64,000 nucleotides of DNA, from the NCBI RefSeq assembly GCF_024347215.1, contig NZ_AP025282.1:62001-126000 (forward strand), in the 5' to 3' direction. Both the position numbers and the translations under genes were made by a program. Below, one piece after another: positions 8,706 through 18,050 of this stretch. The stretch's first letter is position 1. Every line of letters begins with the position of its first letter. Below the pieces are notes generated by a model that saw nothing but the letters and a program-made list of their open reading frames with translations, was not told the DNA's origin and searched no databases. This DNA comes from Aliamphritea ceti. GTDB taxonomy: Bacteria > Pseudomonadota > Gammaproteobacteria > Pseudomonadales > Balneatricaceae.

Positions 8706-11081
8706 ATGGAAAAAGAGACATTACTCTCACCTGATCAGTTGTACCGTCAGTGCAGTACTGAATTGTTACCTTTCAAAACTACGGAAACCCTCGAGCCCTA
8801 TGCTGGTTTTTTTGGCCAGGAACGTGCCATAGAAGCTATGGAGTTTGGTATCGGCATGACCCGCCCGGGTTACAATATATTTGTAATGGGCAATCCTCAC
8901 ACCGGCCGTTTTTCATTTGCGATGGACAGTCTGAAAACCATTGCTAAAAAAGCTAACGCAAAACCCAAAGACTGGTGTTATCTGAACAACCTGGATGATT
9001 CGCGTCGGCCATTGGCAATTGAAATGACTGCGGGCAAAGCCTGGGTGCTGAAGCGTGATATCAAACATCTGATTGAAGGTGTTTTATCAGAATTGCCGGC
9101 AGCGTTTGAGAGCCCGACTTACCAACGCAAGAAAGGCAAGGTCGAACGGGATTTCAATCGTTTGTACGATGAGGCCATTGAAGAAGTGGATGATTTGGCC
9201 CGGGAACACAGCATCGCTCTGTTTCGGGATGCTGGCTCAATAGGCTTTACGCCTGTTGCTGATGGTCAGGGTATGGATGAGGCGGCGTTTTCTCAGCTAC
9301 CTGAAGACGTCAGAGATCAGTTCACCAGCAATATATCTAAGCTTGAAGATTATCTGAATGAACAGTTAGCCAGTTTGCCGCAATGGAAGCGGGAAGCGGG
9401 TGACAAAATGAAAGTGCTGGATCGGGAGACCGCCCGCAAAGCAATCAATCCGCTGCTGCAGCCGTTGCGGGAAAAGTATAATAGCAGCAACAGCCTGATG
9501 AGCTATTTTAGCCAGCTAGAAAAGAACTTGGTGAAAACTGCGGCGGATCTGATCGCCGAAGAAAAACCGAACGAAAGCCGTACAGATACTGCTCGTCGTC
9601 AGTATATGGATCAGACATATGGCGTTAATTTGCTGGTCGATAATCAGAAGACTAAAGGTGCACCGGTGGTCTTTGAGTCGCATCCTACCTATGACAACCT
9701 GTTTGGCCGGGTAGAATACGCCAGTGAACTGGGTTCTGTTAGCACCAACTTTCAATTGATCCGTTCTGGCGCTCTGCACCGTGCTAACGGTGGCTACCTG
9801 ATACTTGAAGCAGAGAAGCTGATTGAGCAGCCTTTTGTATACGGCGCACTAAAGCGAGCACTTAAGGCGCATGAAATCCGGATTGAAAACCCTATATCTG
9901 AAATGACCGGTATGGGTAATGTAAGTCTGGCACCTGTGGGCATACCGTTGGATGTGAAATTGGTACTGATCGGTACCCGTAATACGTATTATCTGTTGCA
10001 GGAGCTGGATCACGATTTTGAAAAAATGTTCCGCGTGGTTGTCGATTTTGATGAAGATGTGAAACGTGAACCAGCGACTATCCGAAACTATGCCCGTCTG
10101 ATGAAAACCCTGGCTGATGAAGAAGGTCTGGCACAGCTGACCCGCCAGGGGGTCGCCCGTTTAGTCGAACACAGTTCACGGTTAGTGGAAGATCAGGAAT
10201 TGTTATCAGCACATGTAGGCGAACTGGTTGATCTGTTGTGTGAGGCTGATTACCGTCGGGTGCAACAGAAAGATGAAATGATCAATGATAATCACGTTGA
10301 GTTGGCACTAGAAGCAAAAGAGCGCCGTACCAGTCGGATATCCGGAAAAATTCTCGACAGTATCGTTAATGAAACAGTTTTAATTGATACCTCAGGGGAA
10401 GCTGTCGGCCGTAGTAATGGTCTGACAGTATTGGGTGTTGGAGATGTTTCGTTTGGCTTCCCTGCACGTATAACGGCTACTGTGCATCCGGGGAATCGCG
10501 GCATTATTGATATTGAACGCGAAGTCACGTTGGGTCAGCCGATTCACTCCAAAGGGGTGCTGATTCTGACGGGCTATCTGGGTCATAAGTATACTCAGGA
10601 CTTTCCTATTGCTTTGTCGGCCAGCATTGCGCTTGAGCAGTCTTATGGTTACGTCGACGGTGACAGTGCGTCGCTGGCGGAAATCTGTACGCTGATATCG
10701 GCACTAACGCACATCCCGATTCAGCAGCACTTTGCGCTGACCGGTTCAATTAACCAGTATGGTGAAGTACAGGCCATTGGCGGCGTGAATGAGAAGATAG
10801 AAGGCTTCTTCAAGGTCTGCACAACCCGTGGGCTGAACGGCCGTCAGGGCGTCGTGATTCCGCTGGCAAATGTGCGTAATCTGATGCTTAAGCGCGAAGT
10901 GGTTGATGCCGTTGCTGAAGGACAATTCCATATTCATGCAGTAGCAACGGTTGATCAGTGCCTGGAGATTCTTACGGGTCGAAAAGCCGGTCACCTGAAA
11001 GAGGACGGTAGTTTCACACAACGCTCGGTTAATGCTCACGTAGTGAAGCGTCTGCGGGAGATAGCGAAAGCTAAGCCCTGA
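8706..11081 (+). CDS. Lon-related ATP-dependent protease (LonB/YcbZ-like)
   Basis: Begins at ATG 8706 with AGGGG at 8694-8698; the frame is open to a TTG at 8658, judged too early. 791 residues. The C-terminal third is a Lon-type peptidase domain with Ser654 in VDGDSASLAE and Lys697 in GGVNEKIEGFF, 43 residues apart as in E. coli Lon (S679/K722). The N-terminal half is an AAA-like domain whose P-loop reads GNPHTGRFSF, lacking the usual Gly-Lys-Ser/Thr; the Walker B region is LILEAEKL. No LAN substrate domain of classical Lon is visible. Probably a cytoplasmic quality-control protease; substrates unknown. Confidence 0.88.
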   Translation: MEKETLLSPDQLYRQCSTELLPFKTTETLEPYAGFFGQERAIEAMEFGIGMTRPGYNIFVMGNPHTGRFSFAMDSLKTIAKKANAKPKDWCYLNNLDDSRRPLAIEMTAGKAWVLKRDIKHLIEGVLSELPAAFESPTYQRKKGKVERDFNRLYDEAIEEVDDLAREHSIALFRDAGSIGFTPVADGQGMDEAAFSQLPEDVRDQFTSNISKLEDYLNEQLASLPQWKREAGDKMKVLDRETARKAINPLLQPLREKYNSSNSLMSYFSQLEKNLVKTAADLIAEEKPNESRTDTARRQYMDQTYGVNLLVDNQKTKGAPVVFESHPTYDNLFGRVEYASELGSVSTNFQLIRSGALHRANGGYLILEAEKLIEQPFVYGALKRALKAHEIRIENPISEMTGMGNVSLAPVGIPLDVKLVLIGTRNTYYLLQELDHDFEKMFRVVVDFDEDVKREPATIRNYARLMKTLADEEGLAQLTRQGVARLVEHSSRLVEDQELLSAHVGELVDLLCEADYRRVQQKDEMINDNHVELALEAKERRTSRISGKILDSIVNETVLIDTSGEAVGRSNGLTVLGVGDVSFGFPARITATVHPGNRGIIDIEREVTLGQPIHSKGVLILTGYLGHKYTQDFPIALSASIALEQSYGYVDGDSASLAEICTLISALTHIPIQQHFALTGSINQYGEVQAIGGVNEKIEGFFKVCTTRGLNGRQGVVIPLANVRNLMLKREVVDAVAEGQFHIHAVATVDQCLEILTGRKAGHLKEDGSFTQRSVNAHVVKRLREIAKAKP

Positions 11082-11412
11082 TTAACGACTATGATTGACT
11101 GTGCGATTGACTAAATAGCGGTCAGAATTTGGCCGCTAATGGTTAATCTGACAGGCAGTTTGCTGTATCCTTTCGTCTAATTTGCCGAAATTTGACCAGG
11201 CAGAAAAATTAATTTCAGTTGTGTAGGTTATTCGGGCTTAGTTGGCCGCAGAATAGCTGCGTCTGTGTATCAGTTTACACTTGTAATTCGTACCTGGCAG
11301 AGCAACTGATGATAACCGGTTTTGATGAGTTTTGAATGTAGCTGGCAGCTTGCCAGCGACGCAAAAGTATCACGAAATATAACAATAAAGCTATGATAAC
11401 AGGGGTAAATCC
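11082..11412 (+). other. Intergenic region upstream of the nucleoside operon
   Basis: 331 bases without a credible gene. It holds an imperfect dyad (AGCGG...CCGCT) just after the Lon-like gene, and a perfect 7-bp hairpin GCTGGCA/TGCCAGC at 11341-11357 about 55 bases before the start of the binding-protein gene. AGGGG precedes that ATG. A promoter for the operon must lie here, but I cannot place -35/-10 boxes with confidence, and no purine riboswitch core was recognised. Confidence 0.5.
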
Positions 11413-12411
11413 ATGAAATTTCAGTTACTTGCGCTATCTGCAGCAGTTGCTATCAGCGCATCTGCAACAGCGGCTGATCTGAAGCCAGCTGTTGTATTCG
11501 ATATGGGTGGTAAGTTTGATAAATCGTTTAACGAAGGCGTATATAACGGCGTTGAACGTTTCAAGAAAGAAACCGGTATCAAGTACAAGGAATTTGAAGT
11601 GACTAACCCTGCCCAGCGTGAGCAGGCAGTACGTAAAATGGCGCAGCGTAAAGCTGATCCGGTTATCAGTGTAGGTTTCGCTCAGGCGTCTGCAGTTGAA
11701 AAGGCGTCTAAGTCATTCCCTGATACCCGTTTTACTATCATTGATATGGTGGTTGATCAGCCAAACGTACAGTCAGTTGTATTTAAAGAACAGGAAGGTT
11801 CTTTCCTGGTTGGTATGCTGGCAGCGCTGAAATCTGAAAGCAAAGTCGTAAGCTTTGTTGGCGGCATGGATATTCCTCTTATCCGCCGCTTTAACTGTGG
11901 CTATGTTCAGGGCGCTAAGTACGCCGTGAGCAATGTTGAAGTTATCAGCAACATGACAGGTACTACCCCTTCTGCATGGAACGATCCTGGTAAAGGCGGC
12001 GAATTAGCGAAGAGCCAGTTTGACCGTAGTTCTGATGTTGTATTTGCAGCAGCAGGTGCAACCGGTGCCGGTGTTTATCAGGCGGCTAAAGATGCTGGTA
12101 AGTTTGCAATTGGTGTTGATTCTAACCAAAACCACCTGCATCCGGGCACTATGCTGACCTCTATGACCAAGCAGGTTGATATTGCTGCTTACAACTCTTT
12201 TAAAGCTGCGCAGGAAGGTACCTGGGAACCAGGCATTAATGTACTGGGTCTGGCTGAAGGCGGTGTTGACTGGGCGCTGGATGAGCACAATAAAGATCTG
12301 ATTACTCCGGAAATGAAAGCAGCAGTTGAACAAGCTAAAGCTGACATTATTGCCGGTAAGATTGTGGTTCATGACTATATGGCAGATAACAGCTGCCCGG
12401 CAATGAACTGA
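11413..12411 (+). CDS. BMP-family nucleoside ABC transporter, substrate-binding protein
   Basis: A 332-residue periplasmic protein with a clear signal peptide, cleavage probably after SATA (residue 20). There is no lipobox Cys, so it is soluble rather than a lipoprotein. It shows BMP/PnrA features: FDMGGKFDKSFNEGVYNG at the N-terminus, and GVDSNQNHLHPGTMLTSM near residue 235. This family binds purine nucleosides. The following genes (double ATPase, two permeases, sugar kinase, nucleoside hydrolase) support nucleoside uptake; the exact ligand is inferred. Confidence 0.92.
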   Translation: MKFQLLALSAAVAISASATAADLKPAVVFDMGGKFDKSFNEGVYNGVERFKKETGIKYKEFEVTNPAQREQAVRKMAQRKADPVISVGFAQASAVEKASKSFPDTRFTIIDMVVDQPNVQSVVFKEQEGSFLVGMLAALKSESKVVSFVGGMDIPLIRRFNCGYVQGAKYAVSNVEVISNMTGTTPSAWNDPGKGGELAKSQFDRSSDVVFAAAGATGAGVYQAAKDAGKFAIGVDSNQNHLHPGTMLTSMTKQVDIAAYNSFKAAQEGTWEPGINVLGLAEGGVDWALDEHNKDLITPEMKAAVEQAKADIIAGKIVVHDYMADNSCPAMN

Positions 12412-12432
12412 TTGCAGCGATAATCAAACAGT

Positions 12433-14001
12433 ATGACCATAAGTAACCTTCAACAGGCGGCTGATCTGCCGCCTGCTATTGATTTGCGAAAGATCAATAA
12501 GCGTTTTGGTCCGGTACATGCTAACCGAGACGTTGACCTTCAGGTAGGTCGCGGCACAGTGCATGGAATTATCGGTGAAAACGGCGCCGGCAAATCTACC
12601 CTGATGAGTATTCTCTACGGCTTCTACGAGGCTGACAGTGGAGATGTGCTGATCAATGGTAAGACGGTGAAAATCCGAGCCTCTAAAGATGCCATAAATT
12701 CAGGCATTGGCATGGTGCATCAGCACTTTATGCTGGTGGATACCTTTACAGTCGTGGAAAACGTAATGCTGGGCGCTGAGGCCAGCAGTTCTTTACGGCA
12801 CAGTATGGCTGACACCCGTAAAGAGTTGCAGCGGTTATCAGAAGAATACGGCCTGGCGGTCGATCCTGATGCCATTACTGGTGAGTTGCCGGTAGGGCTG
12901 CAGCAGCGCGTAGAAATTTTAAAAGCGCTGTATCGGGGCGCAGATATCCTGATTCTTGATGAACCAACCGGCGTACTTACACCGCAGGAGGCTGAGCAGT
13001 TATTCAGCATTCTCAATACGCTGCGTAGCCGCGGTGTCAGCGTGATGCTGATTACCCATAAATTACAGGAAATTCTTGCTATCACTGACCATGTATCAGT
13101 GATGCGTGCCGGCACTATGGTGGCAGACCGGGTGACGGCAGAAACCAACAAAGAAGAACTGGCTGAACTGATGGTCGGTCGTAAAGTTCTGCTGCACGTC
13201 GATAAAGCCTCTGCGCAGCCCGGTGAAGTGCTGTTACAGGCGGATAACCTGACGGTGCGTGACGCTGATGCGGTTCCCCGTCTGGACGATGTCAGTATTA
13301 AGTTAAGAGCCGGTGAAATAGTCGGCATTGCCGGCGTATCCGGAAATGGCCAGACAGAATTGTTAGAAGTGCTGAGCGGTATCCGACCGGTGGAAGATGG
13401 CAAATTTAAGGTTAATGGCACTCTGATTGATGCTGGCAACGTGTTGAATGCTAAAGACCTGCGTCACCTGAGTGTTGGCCATGTTGCGGAAGACCGCCAC
13501 CGCCTTGGAATGGTTACTGCTTTCAGTGCTCGGGAATCCGCAATTATGGGGTTTCAGGACGAGCCTGAATTCAACCGGGGTCTGCTGACTGATGGTGGAG
13601 CAATCACCCGTCATTGTGAGCAGTTGATGGAAGAATTTGACGTTCGTCCGGGTAACCCGGATATGAAGTCTGCGAATTTTTCTGGCGGTAATCAACAGAA
13701 GTTGTGTATTGCCCGGGAGATGGAACGCCAGCCTAAAGTACTGTTGGTTGGCCAGCCAACCCGCGGCGTAGATATTGGCGCCATTGAGTTTATTCATCAG
13801 CAGCTTGTTAAGTTAAGAGATGCTGGCAGTGCTGTACTGGTTGTATCGGTAGAGCTTGAGGAAGTTATGTCTCTGTGTGATCGGATTCTGGTGATGTTTG
13901 AAGGCCGTATAGTCGGCGAAATAGCCGCCAGTGAAGCAGATGCCAAGACTCTGGGTCTGATGATGGGTAACGCCAACGATACGGGAGGTAATGCCTCATG
14001 A
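12433..14001 (+). CDS. Nucleoside ABC transporter ATP-binding protein (two NBDs)
   Basis: A 522-residue fusion of two nucleotide-binding domains, as in YufO/RbsA-like ATPases. NBD1 has Walker A GENGAGKSTL and Walker B LILDEPTGVLTP. NBD2 has a degenerate P-loop GVSGNGQTELLEVL, a normal signature FSGGNQQKLCIARE and LLVGQPTRGVDIGAI in place of Walker B. Asymmetry of this kind is typical of the family. It follows the binding-protein gene by 21 bases and overlaps the next permease gene by four (ATGA). Confidence 0.95.
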   Translation: MTISNLQQAADLPPAIDLRKINKRFGPVHANRDVDLQVGRGTVHGIIGENGAGKSTLMSILYGFYEADSGDVLINGKTVKIRASKDAINSGIGMVHQHFMLVDTFTVVENVMLGAEASSSLRHSMADTRKELQRLSEEYGLAVDPDAITGELPVGLQQRVEILKALYRGADILILDEPTGVLTPQEAEQLFSILNTLRSRGVSVMLITHKLQEILAITDHVSVMRAGTMVADRVTAETNKEELAELMVGRKVLLHVDKASAQPGEVLLQADNLTVRDADAVPRLDDVSIKLRAGEIVGIAGVSGNGQTELLEVLSGIRPVEDGKFKVNGTLIDAGNVLNAKDLRHLSVGHVAEDRHRLGMVTAFSARESAIMGFQDEPEFNRGLLTDGGAITRHCEQLMEEFDVRPGNPDMKSANFSGGNQQKLCIAREMERQPKVLLVGQPTRGVDIGAIEFIHQQLVKLRDAGSAVLVVSVELEEVMSLCDRILVMFEGRIVGEIAASEADAKTLGLMMGNANDTGGNAS

Positions 14002-15137
14002 GTAACCGTACGTTACCAGGCTGGATTGATATAGGTCTGATTCCGCTGATTAATATCTGTCTGGCGTTTCTGGTATCTGCCGGCATCATCATGCTGATTG
14101 GTGAAAACCCGGTTGAAGCAGTACAGGTAATGCTGTTTGGTGCTTTTGGTTATGACGAAGGTATTGGCTATACCCTGTATTACGCAACTAATTTCATCTT
14201 TACTGGTTTAGCAGTTGCCGTGGCATTCCATGCCGGGCTGTTTAACATTGGTGGTGAAGGTCAGGCGTATCTGGGTGGATTGGGTGTTGGCCTGATGTGC
14301 CTGATGCTGGATGGTTGGCTGCCCTGGTGGGCATTACTGCCGTTTGCGATTGCTGCCGGTGGGTTATTTGGCGCTGCCTGGGCGTATATCCCCGCGTATT
14401 TGCAGGCTTATCGAGGCAGCCACATAGTCATTACCACTATCATGTTTAACTTCATAGCGTCAGCACTGATGGTGTACTTGTTGGTAAACGTGCTGATCGA
14501 ACCGGGTAGCATGTCACCGCAGACCCGCAGCATTGCTGAAAGCGCTACCCTGCCCTACATGTATCAGGTATTTGCTGCGTTTGGTGTCGAAATTGAACAA
14601 AGCCCGTTGAACGTATCATTGATTTTGGCACTGCTGGCCTGCGTGCTGGTCTGGTTGCTGATCTGGCATACCCGATGGGGCTATGCCATTCGTATGATTG
14701 GTTTTAATGAAAAAGCGGCTGTCTACAGCGGTATCAACACCCGTCGTACAATTGTGATCAGCATGTGCATTTCAGGTGCGCTGGCGGCGATGGTGGGTAT
14801 CAATGAAGTCATGGGTGCACAGCAACGGGTATTGCTGGAGTTTGTCGCAGGTGCCGGTTTTACCGGAATAGCCGTGTCTCTGATGGGCCGTAATCATCCG
14901 CTGGGAATTATTGCTGCCAGTGTGTTGTTTGGCGCGTTATATCAGGGCGGCGCGGAGTTGTCGTTTGAGATATCTACCATTACCCGCGATTTAGTTGTTG
15001 TTATTCAGGGGTTAGTAATTCTGTTCTGTGGCGCACTGGCATATATGCTTAAACCAACGCTGGAGAAACTCTTCCTGCGCTATACCCTAAGTAAGGCTAG
15101 CCGTAAAGATAAGCTGACAGAGGAGGCATCATCATGA
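13998..15137 (+). CDS. Nucleoside ABC transporter permease (first)
   Basis: A 379-residue inner-membrane protein with about eight to ten hydrophobic segments. It shows the BPD_transp_2 features GLFNIGGEGQAYLGGLGVG and ALYQGGAELSFEIST known from YufP-type permeases. It overlaps the ATPase gene by ATGA and the second permease gene by four bases, so translation of the three is coupled. It pairs with the next gene to form the membrane channel. Confidence 0.94.
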   Translation: MSNRTLPGWIDIGLIPLINICLAFLVSAGIIMLIGENPVEAVQVMLFGAFGYDEGIGYTLYYATNFIFTGLAVAVAFHAGLFNIGGEGQAYLGGLGVGLMCLMLDGWLPWWALLPFAIAAGGLFGAAWAYIPAYLQAYRGSHIVITTIMFNFIASALMVYLLVNVLIEPGSMSPQTRSIAESATLPYMYQVFAAFGVEIEQSPLNVSLILALLACVLVWLLIWHTRWGYAIRMIGFNEKAAVYSGINTRRTIVISMCISGALAAMVGINEVMGAQQRVLLEFVAGAGFTGIAVSLMGRNHPLGIIAASVLFGALYQGGAELSFEISTITRDLVVVIQGLVILFCGALAYMLKPTLEKLFLRYTLSKASRKDKLTEEASS

Positions 15138-16108
15138 ATGAGACTCTTTTGATGCTGGTGTCGATTCTTGATTCGACTATTCGGGTGTCTACTCCGTTGA
15201 TTTTTTGTGCCATGGCGGGCGTTTTTTCTGAGCGCTCAGGTATTGTGGATATAGGTCTGGAAGGCAAAATGCTGGCCGGCGCATTTGCAGCGGCGGCAAC
15301 TGCTGCTGTTACCGGTTCTGCCTGGCTGGGCTTAGGCTGTGCGATTATTGTTTCTGTTGGTATGGCACTGTTGCACGGTTTTGCCTGTATTACCCACAGA
15401 GGTAATCAGGTTGTCAGTGGTCTGGCGATTAATATCTTAGCTTCAGGTCTTACAGTGACTTTGGGAATAGCCTGGTTTGCTCAGGGTGGACAGACGCCGC
15501 AATTGAGCGGTGATGCCCGTTTTGCAGCGTTGGAGTTACCAGGTGCGGCGGCGGTGGCAGACATACCGGTTATCGGGGCTATCTACAGTGAGTTAATCAG
15601 CGGGCATAACCTGCTGGTATATATGGCATTGCTGTCAGTACCTGTCACCTGGTGGGTGCTCTTCCGAAGCCGATTTGGTTTGCGTTTGCGCGCAGTGGGC
15701 GAAAATCCACAAGCGGTAGATACTGCGGGAATCTCAGTTGCCTGGTTACGTTATCGGGCGGTGATGTGTGCTGGCTTGCTATGCGGTATTGCCGGCACCT
15801 ATTTATCTACCGCACAGAACGCAGCGTTTTTAAAAGATATGTCAGCAGGCAAAGGATACATTGCGCTGGCAGCGCTGATCTTTGGTAAATGGCATCCTAA
15901 AGCAGCCTTACTGGCCTGTCTGTTGTTTGGTTTTCTGGAAGCCTTGTCAGTACGTTTGCAGGGGGTTCAGCTGCCTGTCATTGGTGAAGTGCCGGTGCAG
16001 TTAATGCAGGCCCTGCCATATGTACTGACTGTTATTCTGCTGGCGGGTTTTATCGGCAAAGCGATTGCGCCGAAAGCCATTGGCATTCCGTACAACAAGG
16101 AACGCTGA
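15134..16108 (+). CDS. Nucleoside ABC transporter permease (second)
   Basis: A 324-residue hydrophobic protein of the YufQ type. It has GIVDIGLEGKMLAGAFAA near the N-terminus and RAVGENPQAVDTAGISV in the cytoplasmic loop, a loop typical of BPD_transp_2 permeases. It starts four bases inside the preceding permease gene and is followed after ten bases by the sugar kinase gene, so transport and salvage genes are one operon. Confidence 0.94.
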   Translation: MNETLLMLVSILDSTIRVSTPLIFCAMAGVFSERSGIVDIGLEGKMLAGAFAAAATAAVTGSAWLGLGCAIIVSVGMALLHGFACITHRGNQVVSGLAINILASGLTVTLGIAWFAQGGQTPQLSGDARFAALELPGAAAVADIPVIGAIYSELISGHNLLVYMALLSVPVTWWVLFRSRFGLRLRAVGENPQAVDTAGISVAWLRYRAVMCAGLLCGIAGTYLSTAQNAAFLKDMSAGKGYIALAALIFGKWHPKAALLACLLFGFLEALSVRLQGVQLPVIGEVPVQLMQALPYVLTVILLAGFIGKAIAPKAIGIPYNKER

Positions 16109-16118
16109 GGAGTTACCC

Positions 16119-17009
16119 ATGAGCACACGTATTTTCAGTTATGGATCGATCAACGTTGATCATATTTATCAGATGCCACATCTGGTTGCGCCGGGCGAAA
16201 CTCTGGCCAGTACTGATTACCGCCAGGTATTAGGCGGTAAAGGGACTAATCAGTCGATTGCGGCAGCGCAGGCCGGTGTACCGGTGTTGCACATTGGCCG
16301 TTATGGTAAAACCGACAGCTGGGTAGCGACTCAACTGCAGGATGCCGGTGTTGACTGTAGCCGGGTAACGGCAGTTGATACGCCCAGCGGTCATGCGATT
16401 ATTCAGGTGGATGCGCAGGCAGAGAATTCGATCATTTTATTTGCCGGTGCTAATCACAGTTTCCGGGCTGATGAACTGGATGCTTTGCTGGACGGCGCCG
16501 TTAGCGGTGACTGGCTGCTGCTGCAAAACGAGTGCAGCTGTACAGCTGAGATGATTAGCATAGCTGCAACCAAGGGCTTGCAGGTGGCGTTTAATCCGTC
16601 CCCCATGGACGATTCTGTACGGGCTTTACCGCTACATGATCTGTCTTTGCTGGTGGTCAACGAAATTGAAGTACAACAGCTATTAGACTGTGACTGGCAA
16701 AGTCAGGATCAGTTGGTGGCGGCTTTGCGGGATCGTTTACCAACCACTAAGACGGTCGTGACCTTTGGTTCAAAAGGTGCGCTTTGGGTGGATGCTGAAA
16801 CGGTTATATTTGTACCGGCACTGAAAGTTGAAGCGGTTGATACGACTGCGGCCGGAGACACATTCCTGGGATATCTGCTGGCAGCACTGTGCCAGCAGAG
16901 CTCCCCAAAAACAGCGTTAGAGATGGGTTGTAAAGCTTCATCTCTGGCGGTGCAGAAAGTGGGTGCGTCGGTGAGTATTCCGACCCGGGCTGAAGTCGAT
17001 CAGATTTGA
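16119..17009 (+). CDS. PfkB-family carbohydrate kinase (ribokinase-like)
   Basis: The frame is open from 16065, but ATG 16119 with GAGGAG upstream gives the standard PfkB start MSTRIFSYGSINVDHIYQM; 296 residues. The ribokinase signatures are present: GGKGTNQSIAAAQAG and the C-terminal DTTAAGDTFLGYLLA with catalytic Asp. In this context it most likely phosphorylates ribose released by the neighbouring nucleoside hydrolase, but PfkB enzymes vary in substrate and a nucleoside kinase role cannot be excluded. Confidence 0.9.
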   Translation: MSTRIFSYGSINVDHIYQMPHLVAPGETLASTDYRQVLGGKGTNQSIAAAQAGVPVLHIGRYGKTDSWVATQLQDAGVDCSRVTAVDTPSGHAIIQVDAQAENSIILFAGANHSFRADELDALLDGAVSGDWLLLQNECSCTAEMISIAATKGLQVAFNPSPMDDSVRALPLHDLSLLVVNEIEVQQLLDCDWQSQDQLVAALRDRLPTTKTVVTFGSKGALWVDAETVIFVPALKVEAVDTTAAGDTFLGYLLAALCQQSSPKTALEMGCKASSLAVQKVGASVSIPTRAEVDQI

Positions 17010-17090
17010 GCTCACCTTTCACAGCACCTTGTTAATAGATAATTGCCGGCCTGTTTTCAGGCTGGTTTGCGCTGCAAGCGAGATAATAAT

Positions 17091-18050
17091 ATGACACACA
17101 AAATTATTCTGGATACGGATCCGGGCATTGATGATGCAATGGCAATTTTTACTGCTTTTGCACATCCGGAGGTTGAATTACTGGGGCTGACAACGACGTT
17201 CGGTAATGTCTCAGTTGAGCAGGCGACGATTAATGCGCTGCAACTGGTTGAAATGGCCGGCGTCGATGTCCCGGTTGCCAAAGGTGTCGAGACTCCATGG
17301 GTAAAGTCACTGAGTGATTTCCCAGATTTTGTGCACGGTAAAGATGGCTTCGGCAATATTAACCTGCCGGCACCAAAAGGTGCGCCAATCGCCCAGAGTG
17401 CTGCAGAGTTTATTGTTGATCAGGTAATGTCGCAGCCAGGCGAAGTAACGCTGGTGGCTGTAGGTCCCCTGGGTAATTTGGCGGCTGCGCTGAAGTTACA
17501 ACCGCAAATTGTAGATAAGGTGAAGCAGGTCGTTATCATGGGTGGCGTAATCGCTGCTGATGGGAATGTATCCCCCGTTGCCGAAGCCAATATTCTGTCT
17601 GATCCGCATGCTGCGGATAAAGTTATGGCGGCAAGCTGGGAAGTTGTGATTGTCGGTTTGGACGTGACGCATCAGGTCGTGCTGAGCAATGCCCTGTTTA
17701 ATCAGATTCGGGATGAAAATCCGAAAGTGGGGGCTTTCATGCATCAGGCCGCTCAGTTTTATATCAGCTTTTATAGCTCTATCCGGGATATTGACGGCTG
17801 CTATGGCCACGATGTATCCGCTGTTGCTTATGTCATTGCTCCGGATATCTTTACAGTGGAAAGTGGTGAAGTGTGTGTAGCGACTGACGGTGTTGCTATT
17901 GGTCAGACGATTATGAGCCGCTTCGGCATTCCTTATCCGCTGCCCTTTTGGCAGGAACGGCCAAAACAGAAAGCCTGCATGGGCGTAGACGATCAGCGTC
18001 TGGTGGCGCTATTCCGTGATGCAATGACCAGTGATTTTTGGAGTAAGTAA
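17091..18050 (+). CDS. Inosine/uridine-preferring nucleoside hydrolase
   Basis: 319 residues from ATG 17091 (the upstream TTG-initiated extension is rejected because MTHKIILDTDPGIDDAMAI is the standard start). DTDPGIDDA is the calcium-binding motif of the IU-NH family, VAVGPLGNLAAAL and VVIMGGVI follow, and GCYGHDVSAVAYVI carries the C-terminal His-Asp pair. It hydrolyses the N-glycosidic bond of nucleosides to give base and ribose. Its stop overlaps the next ATG by one base (TAATG). Specificity among purine and pyrimidine nucleosides is not readable. Confidence 0.94.
   Translation: MTHKIILDTDPGIDDAMAIFTAFAHPEVELLGLTTTFGNVSVEQATINALQLVEMAGVDVPVAKGVETPWVKSLSDFPDFVHGKDGFGNINLPAPKGAPIAQSAAEFIVDQVMSQPGEVTLVAVGPLGNLAAALKLQPQIVDKVKQVVIMGGVIAADGNVSPVAEANILSDPHAADKVMAASWEVVIVGLDVTHQVVLSNALFNQIRDENPKVGAFMHQAAQFYISFYSSIRDIDGCYGHDVSAVAYVIAPDIFTVESGEVCVATDGVAIGQTIMSRFGIPYPLPFWQERPKQKACMGVDDQRLVALFRDAMTSDFWSK

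Noticed and set aside
11097..11412. Purine riboswitch before the nucleoside operon
   Set aside because: The conserved core and three-way junction were not seen; only one 7-bp hairpin.
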